A DNA stretch of 64,000 nucleotides from Gordonia sp. SL306. Its GTDB lineage: Bacteria; Actinomycetota; Actinomycetes; Mycobacteriales; Mycobacteriaceae. The position numbers and the translations under genes are program-made. Position 1 is the first letter of the stretch, and every line of letters starts with the position of its first letter. Location: positions 186,001 to 250,000 of the forward strand of contig NZ_CP113063.1 of NCBI RefSeq assembly GCF_026625785.1. Reading direction: 5' to 3'. The notes beneath the pieces were generated by a model. The model was given only the letters and a program-made list of their open reading frames with translations, was not told the origin of the DNA and did no database searches. Positions 1-7,804 of the stretch are shown one piece after another.

Positions 1-91
1 TCGGACTGTGCGGTTCGATTCGTCGGTCTCGGGCGGTGAGGGTTCGCAACGGGGTGTCTCCGATGAGGCGGGGTCTCGGCCCGATCGCGCA

Positions 92-116
92 CCTGGCGTT
101 GGGGAAGTACGCCAGG
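92..116 (-). terminator. Weak hairpin downstream of mraZ
   Basis: An 8-bp perfect stem (92-99 with 109-116) with a 9-base loop lies about 70 bases past the mraZ stop. There is no T-run. The rest of positions 1-183 shows no convincing coding start, so the next gene of the expected division cluster (rsmH) must lie beyond the window edge. It could be a terminator or just mRNA structure. Confidence 0.25.
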
Positions 117-183
117 GTCGCTCCGGGCCGAGGCCTCGACCCATCCGATCCCGTATTCATCTGTCTGCCCGATCGCTTGCCTG

Positions 184-624
184 CTACAGCAACGCGTCCA
201 GTGCGTCCGAGCCCGCGGCGGAGAAGTCCTCCTCGTGCTCGCTCTGGTAGTCGCTCCACGCTTGCGCGTCCCAGATCTCGAGGTGGTCGAACCCGCCGAT
301 CACCACGCATTCCTTGGACAGGCCCGCGTAGGTCCGGTGTTCGGCCGACAGGGTGATCCGGCCCTGCCCGTCGGGTCGCTGCTCATCGGTACTCGCGAAG
401 AAGTACCGCTGATAGGCCCGCGCCTCGGGGTTGTTTCGCGACGCCGCCATGGTGCGTTCCGCGATCGCGTCGAACTCGTCGGCTCGATACACCGACAGGC
501 TGCGGTCCTGGCCTCGTGTGACCATCACCCCTCCTGCCAGTGCGTCGCGGAACTTGGCGGGCAACGTGAGCCGCCCCTTGTCGTCCAACTTGGGCGTGTA
601 GGTGCCGACAAATCGCACGGACAT
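184..624 (-). CDS. mraZ: Transcriptional regulator MraZ
   Basis: MraZ is a DNA-binding regulator that forms a ring of SpoVT/AbrB-type domains and controls the division and cell-wall (dcw) cluster from its first gene. The 146-residue protein has the usual family length. It carries the two half-repeats, with DDKGR at residues 14-18 and DGQGR at 85-89, each followed by the beta-strand segment that contacts DNA. The ATG is preceded by a strong AGGAGGTG ribosome site. The gene reads leftward toward the window edge, where rsmH and ftsI would be expected. AAAGTGG direct repeats sit against its promoter (690-710), consistent with the autoregulation known for the family. Confidence 0.97.
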   Translation of the reverse strand: MSVRFVGTYTPKLDDKGRLTLPAKFRDALAGGVMVTRGQDRSLSVYRADEFDAIAERTMAASRNNPEARAYQRYFFASTDEQRPDGQGRITLSAEHRTYAGLSKECVVIGGFDHLEIWDAQAWSDYQSEHEEDFSAAGSDALDALL

Positions 625-681
625 GTCGACACCTCCTGCCCTACTGGGTTCGACGTCCGGTCCGTCTCACCCAGTGCTGCC

Positions 682-710
682 ACAGTACCCCACTTTCCTC
701 CACTTTCCAC
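682..710 (-). promoter_or_regulatory. mraZ promoter with MraZ-type operator repeats
   Basis: On the coding strand, AAAGTGG occurs twice exactly 10 bp apart (700-706 and 690-696), with one more GTGG at 707-710. A TACTGT -10 element (682-687) follows three bases later. Known MraZ proteins bind direct repeats such as TGGGN spaced about 10 bp (E. coli) or AAAGTG (Mycoplasma), so this is very probably the MraZ box covering the -35 and spacer. The transcript would have a leader of roughly 50 bases. Confidence 0.75.
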
Positions 711-875
711 CCCCGACGCTCCACCCATCCCCCACACGATCAGAAAAGTCCAGTTCAATGGCCTGATTTCGCGTGGGGCATGATGCGCGACACGGCGCGT
801 CGCCAGCGCAGACAAGTGGTGGTGATGATGCTGAATCACATCAAAGTGCCAGGTGAGGAATGAGATCGGCGCACT

Positions 876-975
876 GTGGGGCGTAGTGGGGCACTCAGGT
901 GGGGCGCCGTGGGGAATCGGGGTGCGACACGGTGGGGAATCGCGGTGGGGCGCCGTGGGGAGTCCGGCTGTGGGG
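876..975 (+). repeat. Tandem array of GTGGGG hexamers with alternating 10/13-bp spacing
   Basis: GTGGGG begins at 876, 886, 899, 909, 932, 945, 955 and 970, and a degenerate copy (GTGCGA) sits at 922. The steps are 10, 13, 10, 13, 10, 13, 10, 15, so the array is four 23-bp units plus one terminal hexamer. It lies upstream of mraZ, inverted relative to the promoter-proximal repeats at 690-710, and just past the DUF3040 terminator. The 10-bp pairs match MraZ operator spacing, which suggests a distal MraZ cluster; this is inference. The remainder of the 466-bp gap 625-1090 (711-875, 976-1020) shows nothing else I can name. Confidence 0.85.
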
Positions 976-1023
976 AGCCAGAGGGCGGGCGTCGGACTCC
1001 ACGCTCCACCGACAACACGAAAA

Positions 1024-1052
1024 GACCGCACACCGAAGTGGTGTGCGGTCTG
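1024..1052 (-). terminator. Intrinsic terminator of the DUF3040 gene
   Basis: A 12-bp perfect stem (1024-1035 with 1041-1052) has a 5-base loop. Leftward, the stem runs directly into a short T-run (the AAAA at 1021-1024 on the + strand). It lies about 40 bases beyond the DUF3040 stop codon. Confidence 0.8.
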
Positions 1053-1090
1053 TGAACGACCTGGCGCCGGGTTCTCACCCGGCGGGTGAC

Positions 1091-1492
1091 CTACTCCTGC
1101 TCGAAGCGGCGGTTGAACCGCTCTTCCATGCGTTCGGAGAACTTTCGCTTGGGTGCGCCGCCCCGGGGCTCCTTGGCACCGTTGCCGTGCTCACGATCGG
1201 CCCCCGCCGATCGACTGCCGCCGCCCCAGAGGGCGAGCAACCCGGCCCCGAACATGACGAGAAAACCGATGAGGCTGATGATCGGGAACCCGCCGACGCG
1301 CACCTCGACGATGAGTCCACCGACGAGGAGGACCAGACCCACAACGAAGATGGCAACCGCTTGCAGGCGGCGCCGGCCGCTGGACCGTCCGAGGCGACGA
1401 CGCTTGACGCTCGACGCGAACTTCGGGTCTTCGGCATACAGAGCGCTTTCGATCTGTTCGAGCATCCGCTGCTCGTGCTCCGAAAGAGGCAC
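1091..1492 (-). CDS. DUF3040 small membrane protein
   Basis: This 133-residue protein belongs to the actinobacterial DUF3040 family, whose biochemical role is unknown. The N-terminus has the family signature PLSEHEQRMLEQIE followed by LYAEDPKFASS. Next comes a basic stretch (residues 30-42) and two predicted membrane helices (about 43-64 and 69-90), with a hydrophilic C-terminus. I chose the GTG that gives the conserved PLSEHE start. It has an AGGAGGG ribosome site 4 bases upstream, whereas an ATG eight codons earlier lacks one. The gene sits in the dcw-flanking position it holds in mycobacteria (Rv2169c), and a strong terminator follows it. Confidence 0.92.
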   Translation of the reverse strand: MPLSEHEQRMLEQIESALYAEDPKFASSVKRRRLGRSSGRRRLQAVAIFVVGLVLLVGGLIVEVRVGGFPIISLIGFLVMFGAGLLALWGGGSRSAGADREHGNGAKEPRGGAPKRKFSERMEERFNRRFEQE

Positions 1493-1652
1493 CGACCCTC
1501 CTAACTCCCACTCCACCGACCCGACCGCATCGCCGTTGCCGGTCCTGCGCGATGTCGACGCCGTCTGCCGCCGTCTGCGGCTTCAATTTCCCATGATACG
1601 AGCAGAATCACCCGGCGACCACCATTACCCGAGGTTGGGTCGGATCATACCG

Positions 1653-2126
1653 TCACGCGGTCCGGTCCGAATGCGCGGCCTGGTGGGGCAACTTGCCTTG
1701 TTCGTACGAGATGAGCAACGCCTCGACGGCATCGAGCAGGTCGATGACCCTGCGGCGCATCTGCTGCACCGCTCGATCATCGATCGAGCGGACCAGGCCT
1801 GCCTCGATGTCGAGGCGTATCCGCGAGCGGGCGGCGAAGTAGGCGGCGTGGTCATCGAGCTCGGGGACCACCACCGGGACCCGGTTCCAGGCGCTACGAG
1901 AATGCCTGCGCCGGACCGGCCTGTTCGTCGGCTCGTGGATCTCGAGCGCCGCACCTGCGGCACGCAGCGCGGTGAGGTAGTACTGACGGAAGCGCTCTGC
2001 GGAGTCGTCGACGCCGTCGGCGTTGTCGAACAGGTTCTGGGCGCGGTCGAGCAGGTCACGGCTACGTCCCACCACGATCGGATCGATGTCCGTCGTGGAC
2101 CCGGTCGTCGGAATCGAGTTGGGCAT
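1653..2126 (-). CDS. SAV_6107-family HEPN-like protein
   Basis: The 157-residue, mostly helical protein resembles the actinobacterial SAV_6107 HEPN-domain family. HEPN domains are nucleotide- or RNA-binding helical bundles, but no activity is established for this group. The core runs from about residue 15 (helix with RSRDLLDRAQ) to the C-terminus, with the conserved segment AALRAAGAALEI and a RIRLDIEAGLV helix. I used the ATG giving MPNSIPTTG because a GGGGAGGTGG ribosome site lies 3-4 bases before it. Frames starting further upstream run into the divergent intergenic region. The neighbours (DUF3040, GNAT) are the same as in related genomes. Confidence 0.85.
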   Translation of the reverse strand: MPNSIPTTGSTTDIDPIVVGRSRDLLDRAQNLFDNADGVDDSAERFRQYYLTALRAAGAALEIHEPTNRPVRRRHSRSAWNRVPVVVPELDDHAAYFAARSRIRLDIEAGLVRSIDDRAVQQMRRRVIDLLDAVEALLISYEQGKLPHQAAHSDRTA

Positions 2127-2345
2127 GTCCACCTCCCCGTGGTCAGTCGGCCGTCGTTGTGCGCGGTGCGACTGCTGTATACAACGCCGGCCCGACAGCA
2201 AACGCTTCCCTCGTCGCCGTCGGGCCGGCGCCCGATGTCGACGGGTGGGCCAGAACAGCTTGCGGAGGCTGATTCATCGAACACCCGTTCGACATATTCA
2301 ATATAGCTAGCACCTCCGTCACCTTCAAGGCGACGGCCGACCCCG
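2127..2345. other. Divergent intergenic region, HEPN gene / GNAT gene
   Basis: This non-coding stretch separates two divergent genes. It contains the most AT-rich patch nearby (2288-2312), with TATATT on the minus strand at 2300-2305 as a possible -10 element. I see no convincing -35, operator or RNA structure. Confidence 0.4.
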
Positions 2346-3035
2346 ATGTCCACTGTTCGACGAGAGGACAGACGTTCGTTGACGATCCGCCTCGTTGATC
2401 TGACCGGCCAGGATTCCCGGATTTGGCTCGAACCCGCCCTCGACATCTACGTGACCGCGATGAACTATCCACGCGGTACCGAGATCCACCGGGCGGCGCT
2501 CTGGCGCGACCACATCACCCGTCCCGGCTGGCGCGCGGTCGGGGCGGTGGCGACGCTGCCTCCCGCCGAGATCACCTCCCCGCAGATGGTGCGCCGGCGC
2601 CTGGCCCGGCCGGTGGCGGTCTCCGACGACGAGCTCCTGGTCGGGATCGCCTACGGCTATCAGGGCGCGCGCGACCAGTGGTGGAATCAGCAGCTCCGCA
2701 TCGGCCTACGTCAGGCGGGACATTCCGATCCCTCCGTCGACGCGATCACCCGCGACTACTTCGAGCTGACCGAACTGCACGTGCACCCGACGGCACAGGG
2801 ACGTGGCATCGGACAGTGGCTGCTCGGCAGGCTGCTCGCCGGCCGGCCCGAGGGCCAGGTGTTGCTGTCGACACCCGAGGCGCCTGCCGAGGACAATCGC
2901 GCCTGGTCCCTGTACCGACGGATGGGATTCGTCGACATACTGCGTCACTTCACCTTCACCGGTGACCCGCGTCCGTTCGCGTTTCTGGGGCGGCCGCTTC
3001 CGCTGGGCCTCGACGACCCGGCCCGTGCACGATGA
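2346..3035 (+). CDS. GNAT-family N-acetyltransferase
   Basis: Members transfer an acetyl group from acetyl-CoA to an amine; the substrate of this one cannot be read from sequence. The 229-residue protein has the GNAT core in its second half. LTELHVHPTAQGRGIGQWLL (about residues 139-158) is motif A, with the Q/RxxGxG/A acetyl-CoA loop, and WSLYRRMGF (about 190) is motif B. The N-terminal 90 residues resemble those of Rv2170, its positional counterpart in M. tuberculosis. A TTG at 2379 preceded by GAGAGGACAG is an alternative start that removes 11 residues. The stop is close to the next gene, suggesting cotranscription. Confidence 0.88.
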   Translation: MSTVRREDRRSLTIRLVDLTGQDSRIWLEPALDIYVTAMNYPRGTEIHRAALWRDHITRPGWRAVGAVATLPPAEITSPQMVRRRLARPVAVSDDELLVGIAYGYQGARDQWWNQQLRIGLRQAGHSDPSVDAITRDYFELTELHVHPTAQGRGIGQWLLGRLLAGRPEGQVLLSTPEAPAEDNRAWSLYRRMGFVDILRHFTFTGDPRPFAFLGRPLPLGLDDPARAR

Positions 3036-3051
3036 CTGGACGGACTACCGG

Positions 3052-4665
3052 ATGAGCCTCGCAGGCGATCGAACCCATCGGCCACTCGACGCGGTCGTCG
3101 TCGGGGCCGGCCACAACGGCCTGGTCGCAGCCGCCTACCTCGCCCGTGCCGGGCGATCGGTGCGTGTCGTCGAACGCGACGACATCGCAGGCGGCGCGGT
3201 CTCCACGGTCGAGCGTTTCCCCGGCTACCGGGTCGATCGCGGGTCGTCGGCGCACCTGATGATCCGCCATTCCCCGATCCTCGAGGAGCTGTCCCTCGCC
3301 GATCACGGACTCCGCTACGTCGACTGTGATCCCTGGGCATTCGCCCCATCGACCGACCAGACCGGGCCGATCATCTTCCGCACCGACCTCGACACCACGT
3401 GCGAATCGATCGACCGCGCGGTCGGCTCCGCCGATGCCGAGGCGTACCGCAGATTCGTCGAGGTGTGGCGACCGCGCGCCAGGGCCGTCATGCGCTCGTT
3501 CTACTCCCCTGCGAGTCCGGGACGGTTCGCCACTGCGTTCACCGGTCTCTCCCGCACCGCCCACTCCGCCCGAACGGGACCCATCGGACACCGGACCGGT
3601 GCGATGCTGTCCCTGACGCAGGAGCTGATGTCCTCGGGCGACACGCTGCTCGACCGATGGTTCACCTCCGAGCCGCTCAAGGCCGCACTGGCCTGGTTCG
3701 GTGCGCAGTCCGGTCCGCCGATGAGCGCACCCGGCACCGCCCCGATGGTCGGCTTCGCCGCGCTCCAGCACGACATCCCACCCGGACGCGCCATCGGCGG
3801 CAGCGGGGCACTCACCGAGGCCCTCCTCGGCCGGCTCGGGAGCGACGGCGGCGAGGTGCTGCTCGGCCGGGCCGCCACCTCGATCACGCGATGCGGCGAC
3901 CACTGGCAGGTCCGGACCGTGGACGGCGCAGGCCACTGTGCGCGAAAAGTGATCGCGGCCTGTCACATCGCCACGACCCTCGACCTGCTGACCGCAGGTG
4001 GATATCCGCGCGAGACGGCCGAGCGCTGGCGGTCGCAGATCGTCATCGGAGACGGCATCGGCATGGCCGTCCGGCTCGGCACCGACGCCCTGCCCGCCTA
4101 CCGCGACCTGCCGTCGGATCTCCCGGCCCACGGCGTGCATTCGGCGCTCGGTCTGTTGGTGACCGATCGCGCGCAGCTCCGACGGGCTCACGCCGCGGCG
4201 TCGGTGGGTGACCTGCCCGACCGACCCGCCTGCGTGGCGATGGGATATTCGGCGATCGACTCCACCCTCGCGCCGCCCGGCAAGCATCTCGTCAGCGTGT
4301 GGGCCCAATGGCATCCCCATCGCCTCGCCGGGGGCCGGTCGTGGGCCGACGTCGCGTCGGATGCGGCCGCTGCGATCGGTGCGGAACTCGACCGCCATGC
4401 GCCCGGGTTCGGTGAGCACGTCGAGCACACCCACATCCAGACCCCGGACGACCTCGAGCAGGAACTCGGCCTGCTCGGCGGCAACATCATGCACGTCGAG
4501 ATGAGCATCGATCAGATGTTCTTCTGGCGCCCCCACCCCGATCTTTCCGGGCACTCCGTTCCCGGCGCGGACGGGATCCTGCTGGCCGGGGCATCGACGC
4601 ACCCCGGCGGCGGCGTGACGGGAGCGAGCGGCCGGATCTCCGCGCACCTGGCGCTCCGGCGGTGA
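3052..4665 (+). CDS. FAD-dependent oxidoreductase, phytoene dehydrogenase / PYROXD2-like
   Basis: The 537-residue protein is an FAD-dependent amine-oxidase-fold enzyme. The dinucleotide-binding motif VVVGAGHNGLVAAAYLARAG lies near residues 16-35, followed by an acidic residue in VVERD. The C-terminal FAD motif (LLAGASTHPGGGVTGASG) is near 510-530. The pattern fits PYROXD2-type proteins better than carotenoid desaturases such as the CrtI at 7805. The substrate is unknown. A GTG at 3025 overlapping the acetyltransferase stop is an alternative start. It sits between the Rv2170- and LppM-type genes, which I recall as adjacent in M. tuberculosis, so it looks like a lineage insertion, though base composition is like its neighbours. 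Confidence 0.88.
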   Translation: MSLAGDRTHRPLDAVVVGAGHNGLVAAAYLARAGRSVRVVERDDIAGGAVSTVERFPGYRVDRGSSAHLMIRHSPILEELSLADHGLRYVDCDPWAFAPSTDQTGPIIFRTDLDTTCESIDRAVGSADAEAYRRFVEVWRPRARAVMRSFYSPASPGRFATAFTGLSRTAHSARTGPIGHRTGAMLSLTQELMSSGDTLLDRWFTSEPLKAALAWFGAQSGPPMSAPGTAPMVGFAALQHDIPPGRAIGGSGALTEALLGRLGSDGGEVLLGRAATSITRCGDHWQVRTVDGAGHCARKVIAACHIATTLDLLTAGGYPRETAERWRSQIVIGDGIGMAVRLGTDALPAYRDLPSDLPAHGVHSALGLLVTDRAQLRRAHAAASVGDLPDRPACVAMGYSAIDSTLAPPGKHLVSVWAQWHPHRLAGGRSWADVASDAAAAIGAELDRHAPGFGEHVEHTHIQTPDDLEQELGLLGGNIMHVEMSIDQMFFWRPHPDLSGHSVPGADGILLAGASTHPGGGVTGASGRISAHLALRR

Positions 4666-4708
4666 CCCGTGCGCGTCGGCAACGGTTTGCTTCGGCGCGT
4701 CTGGCACG

Positions 4709-5584
4709 ATGAGCAACGTGCGCTCGTCATCTCGAAGGTCCGCGGTCCTGTTGCTGGTGTCCCTGATGGCTGCCGCTCCCCTGCTCACGGGCTGTCTGGA
4801 ACGCTCGACCACCGTCGGTGACCGGTACTCCGGCACCATCGTGGTGGCGACCTCGCCGGACAATCCGCGCGGCGCGCCCAAGCTCGACGTCCCGGAGTCG
4901 ATGGCGTCGAGCGTCACCCTCAGCGACTACTCCACGCGCCCCGAGTCCGAGACGACCGCAGCGCCCGGCAGTTCCCCGACGCCGTCCCCCGCGAGCCCCG
5001 GCGCGAGCGCGGCTCCCGGCAACACCGCCGACAAGGTCATCCCCCGCGTCGGCACCCGCGCGGTCTTCACCGATCTCACCGCCGGCCAGTTCAGCCAGCT
5101 CGGCGACATCGTGGCGGCCTCGTTCGGCGAGTCCGCGATGAGCATGGACCTGTCGGCGAAGCGCAGTGGCGATGTCGTACGTTTTCGCGGCTCCGCAGAC
5201 CTCACCGACCTGACGCCGAACCGCGACTTCGTCGAGCTCACGGTGACGTTCGGTGGACCGGTGAGCGCCACCAACGGCGATCAGATCAGCGACAGCACCG
5301 TCACCTGGACACCCGAGCCGCGCAAGCCGTCGGACTTCAGCGCCGACGCCACCTATCCGGATCCGGCGACAGCCGCCGTCAGCAGCTGGTCGTGGTTCTT
5401 CGCACTGGTCTGCCTGGCGGCCGTCGCCATCGTGGGCTGGCTCGCCTACCTCAGGCGAGACCGCAGTCCCCGACCTGGCCGACCGCGGCGGTCGGGTCCG
5501 ACGAGCACGAAGTCGTCGACGAAACCCGGGGCGACCGAGCAGGAGACGACGACGCAGCAGACGACGGGGTCCGGCAGCCGGTGA
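4709..5584 (+). CDS. lppM: LppM-like lipoprotein with C-terminal membrane anchor
   Basis: LppM is an envelope lipoprotein of mycolic-acid bacteria; in M. tuberculosis it has been linked to phagosome manipulation. The 291-residue protein starts with a lipoprotein signal peptide ending in LLTGC (Cys29). An extracytoplasmic domain of about 190 residues includes a Ser/Pro/Ala-rich linker (about 75-105). A single membrane helix follows near residues 220-242, then a basic, Thr-rich cytoplasmic tail. This signal-domain-helix-tail order is the family layout, and the position between the Rv2170- and metF-type genes matches Rv2171. A GTG three codons downstream is an alternative start. Confidence 0.88.
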   Translation: MSNVRSSSRRSAVLLLVSLMAAAPLLTGCLERSTTVGDRYSGTIVVATSPDNPRGAPKLDVPESMASSVTLSDYSTRPESETTAAPGSSPTPSPASPGASAAPGNTADKVIPRVGTRAVFTDLTAGQFSQLGDIVAASFGESAMSMDLSAKRSGDVVRFRGSADLTDLTPNRDFVELTVTFGGPVSATNGDQISDSTVTWTPEPRKPSDFSADATYPDPATAAVSSWSWFFALVCLAAVAIVGWLAYLRRDRSPRPGRPRRSGPTSTKSSTKPGATEQETTTQQTTGSGSR

Positions 5585-5590
5585 TCGGCC

Positions 5591-5616
5591 GACCGTCGGG
5601 GCGTCAGCCGACGGTC
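5591..5616. terminator. Convergent hairpin between lppM and metF
   Basis: A 9-bp perfect stem (5591-5599 with 5608-5616) encloses an 8-base loop containing the metF stop codon. It could terminate both converging genes. No T-run follows on either strand, which is common in actinobacteria. Confidence 0.45.
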
Positions 5617-6560
5617 GCGCCCAGCGCCGACGACGTGTCGACCCCGAGGCGCTCGAGGACCTCGCTGGTCGCCTTGGCGAAGTTCAGACTGCAGAAGTGG
5701 ATGCACGGCACCCCCTCGGCGACGAGGCGTTGTGCCATCTCGGTCGCGAAGTCGATCCCGACGGCGCGCACCGCCTCGCGGTTCTCCTCCGCACCGTCCC
5801 CGGCCGCGGCCGCGAATCGTGCCTGTACGTCGGGCGGGATCACCGACCCCGACAGCTCGGCCATCCGCCGCACGCTCGCCAGCGACGTGATCGGCATGAT
5901 CCCGGGAATGAGCGGCTTGGCGCCCTGCTCCGGATCCGCACGGACCACCCGATCGCGCAGCCGCAGGAAGTCGTCGACGTCGAAGAACATCTGGGTGATG
6001 GAGTACTCGGCACCGGCGCGCAGCTTGTTCACCAGTGTGCGGGTGTCGTGCTCGAGCGTCGGCGCCCGGTGATGCCCTTCGGGGAACGACGCGACCCCGA
6101 CATGGAAGTCGCCGAGTTGGTCGATCAGCCGCACCAGTTCCTCGGCGTAGGCGACCCCGTCCGGATGCTGCACCCAGTCGCCGAGCGGGTTGCCCGGAGG
6201 GTCGCCGCGGAGCGCAAGGATGTTGGTGATGCCCTGGTCTGCGTAGGCGCCGACCAGCGCCCGCAGTTCACCGATGCTGTGGTTGACCGCGGTCAGATGG
6301 GCGACCGGCAGCAGGGTGGTCTGGGCCGCGAGTTCGCCGGTGATGCGGACCGTCCGGTCACGGGTTGACCCGCCGGCGCCGTAGGTCATGGAGACGAATG
6401 CCGGACCCAATCGCTCGAACGTGCGGACCGCACGCCACAGCCTCGCCTCGGCCTCGGCGTCCTTGGGCGGGAAGAACTCCACCGAGAACGGGACAGGGCC
6501 GCGGTGAGGTGCCGAGAGCCGGTCCACGATCGAGGGAGCCCGGGTGGGAGATGAGGTCAC
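5604..6560 (-). CDS. metF: Methylenetetrahydrofolate reductase
   Basis: MetF reduces 5,10-methylene-THF to 5-methyl-THF, the methyl donor for methionine synthesis. The 318-residue TIM-barrel protein shows the family motifs FSVEFFPPK near residue 25, MTYGAGGST near 57, ILALRGDPP near 113, and GAEYSITQMFFD near 183, with a final HFCSLN. Flavin is the usual cofactor of this class. The start is the GTG at 6560, because a TACAAT -10 element lies exactly six bases upstream, indicating a leaderless transcript. A GTG two codons earlier is the only other candidate. It is divergent from the carotenoid operon, with start codons 82 bases apart. Confidence 0.93.
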   Translation of the reverse strand: MTSSPTRAPSIVDRLSAPHRGPVPFSVEFFPPKDAEAEARLWRAVRTFERLGPAFVSMTYGAGGSTRDRTVRITGELAAQTTLLPVAHLTAVNHSIGELRALVGAYADQGITNILALRGDPPGNPLGDWVQHPDGVAYAEELVRLIDQLGDFHVGVASFPEGHHRAPTLEHDTRTLVNKLRAGAEYSITQMFFDVDDFLRLRDRVVRADPEQGAKPLIPGIMPITSLASVRRMAELSGSVIPPDVQARFAAAAGDGAEENREAVRAVGIDFATEMAQRLVAEGVPCIHFCSLNFAKATSEVLERLGVDTSSALGATVG

Positions 6561-6566
6561 CCGCAC

Positions 6567-6636
6567 ATTGTACGGATCACGGGTCAGGGCCCGCCGGTAC
6601 CGGGCTCCACAGCGGCGTCGTCGGCGGCACTAGCCT
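6567..6636. promoter_or_regulatory. Back-to-back leaderless promoters for metF and the carotenoid operon
   Basis: On the minus strand TACAAT (6567-6572) is followed by six bases and the metF GTG. On the plus strand TAGCCT (6631-6636) is followed by six bases and the prenyl synthase GTG. Both match the TANNNT-N6-start arrangement of leaderless actinobacterial mRNAs. Confidence 0.65.
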
Positions 6637-6642
6637 GGCAGG

Positions 6643-7797
6643 GTGACGTCCGCCCTGCCGATCCCGACCACCCTCGACGCCGTGCCCTCCGCGGTCGAGG
6701 CCGCCCTCGAGGTCTTCTTCGGGCGCGCGATCCCGGTGGCCGCCGACGTCGACCCGCAGGTGGGCGCGGCGGGCGAGGTGGTGCGGGACTTCGTCCTGCA
6801 GGGCGGGAAACGGGTTCGCCCGGTCTTCGCCTATGCCGGATGGCTCGCCGGCCTGACCTCCTCCGGACGTGATCTCCCGGCCGCCGGGCCGGACTCCCCC
6901 GGCCCGGCGGACGCCCTCCGTGTCGCCGCCTCGCTCGAACTCGTCCAGGCCTGCGCGCTGATCCACGACGACATCATCGACCGATCCGACACCCGACGTG
7001 GGCGCCCCACCGTGCACCGGGTGTTCGAACGCCGCCACCTCGATGACGGCTGGGCCGGCGACGCCGCCCACCACGGGGCGGCCGCCGCGATCCTGCTCGG
7101 CGACCTCGCCCTCGCCTGGGCCGACGACATGGTGCACGGTCATCACCCGGGCGACGCGACCGTGCCCGGAGAATCTGCTCCACGTCCTCTGCCTGCGTCG
7201 GTCGGCCGGGTGTGGTCGTCGATGCGTACCGAGGTTCTGGGCGGCCAGTACCTCGACATCGTCAACGAGGCGGGCGGCGACGAGTCCGTCGGCGCCGCGT
7301 ACCGCGTCATGCGGTTCAAGACCGCCGCCTACACGGTCGCCCGGCCGCTCGAACTCGGTGCCACCCTCGCGTCGGCACCCGCATCGCTGATCGGCGATCT
7401 CCGTTCGATCGGCCATGATCTCGGCGTCGCCTTCCAGTTGCGCGACGACCTCCTGGGAGTGTTCGGCGACCCCGACCGGACGGGCAAACCATCCGGTGAC
7501 GACCTGGTCGCCGGGAAGCGCACCGCGCTGCTCGCCGTCGGACTGGCACGGGCAGGCGAACGCGATCCGGCACTCGCCGCACGGCTCCGCGCCGCCATCG
7601 GCCGCCCGCTGACCGAGGACGAGGTGGGCACGGCCCGGTCGATTCTCACCGAGGTCGGCGCCGTCGACGAGATCGAGACCCAGATCTCCGGCCTCCTCAC
7701 CAGCGCCCTGGCCACCCTCGGGGCGGCCGACATGTCCGAACCGGTCCGCACCGAGCTGGGCTCCTTCGCCCATCGCATCGCCCACCGCACGACATGA
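6643..7797 (+). CDS. crtE: Polyprenyl (geranylgeranyl-type) diphosphate synthase
   Basis: This trans-prenyltransferase condenses isopentenyl diphosphate onto allylic diphosphates, most likely giving the GGPP used by the downstream phytoene synthase. The 384-residue protein has GGKR at 54-57, the first aspartate-rich motif DDIID at 109-113, and FQLRDD with the second motif at 264-276 (DDLLGVFGD). It corresponds in position to M. tuberculosis idsA2 (Rv2173). The GTG start follows a TAGCCT -10 by six bases, so the mRNA is probably leaderless. The next gene begins 7 bases after the stop. Chain length cannot be fixed from sequence alone, so the symbol is by context. Confidence 0.92.
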   Translation: MTSALPIPTTLDAVPSAVEAALEVFFGRAIPVAADVDPQVGAAGEVVRDFVLQGGKRVRPVFAYAGWLAGLTSSGRDLPAAGPDSPGPADALRVAASLELVQACALIHDDIIDRSDTRRGRPTVHRVFERRHLDDGWAGDAAHHGAAAAILLGDLALAWADDMVHGHHPGDATVPGESAPRPLPASVGRVWSSMRTEVLGGQYLDIVNEAGGDESVGAAYRVMRFKTAAYTVARPLELGATLASAPASLIGDLRSIGHDLGVAFQLRDDLLGVFGDPDRTGKPSGDDLVAGKRTALLAVGLARAGERDPALAARLRAAIGRPLTEDEVGTARSILTEVGAVDEIETQISGLLTSALATLGAADMSEPVRTELGSFAHRIAHRTT

Positions 7798-7804
7798 TCG
7801 CGAC

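Noticed and set aside
876..975. GTGGGG array as a CRISPR
   Set aside because: Units are 23 bp with a 6-bp invariant core and no unique spacers of CRISPR length; no cas genes are present.
2956..4917. Long minus-strand open frame opposite the FAD oxidoreductase and lppM
   Set aside because: It spans two real plus-strand genes with clear motifs, and its product is Gly/Arg-rich with no domain.
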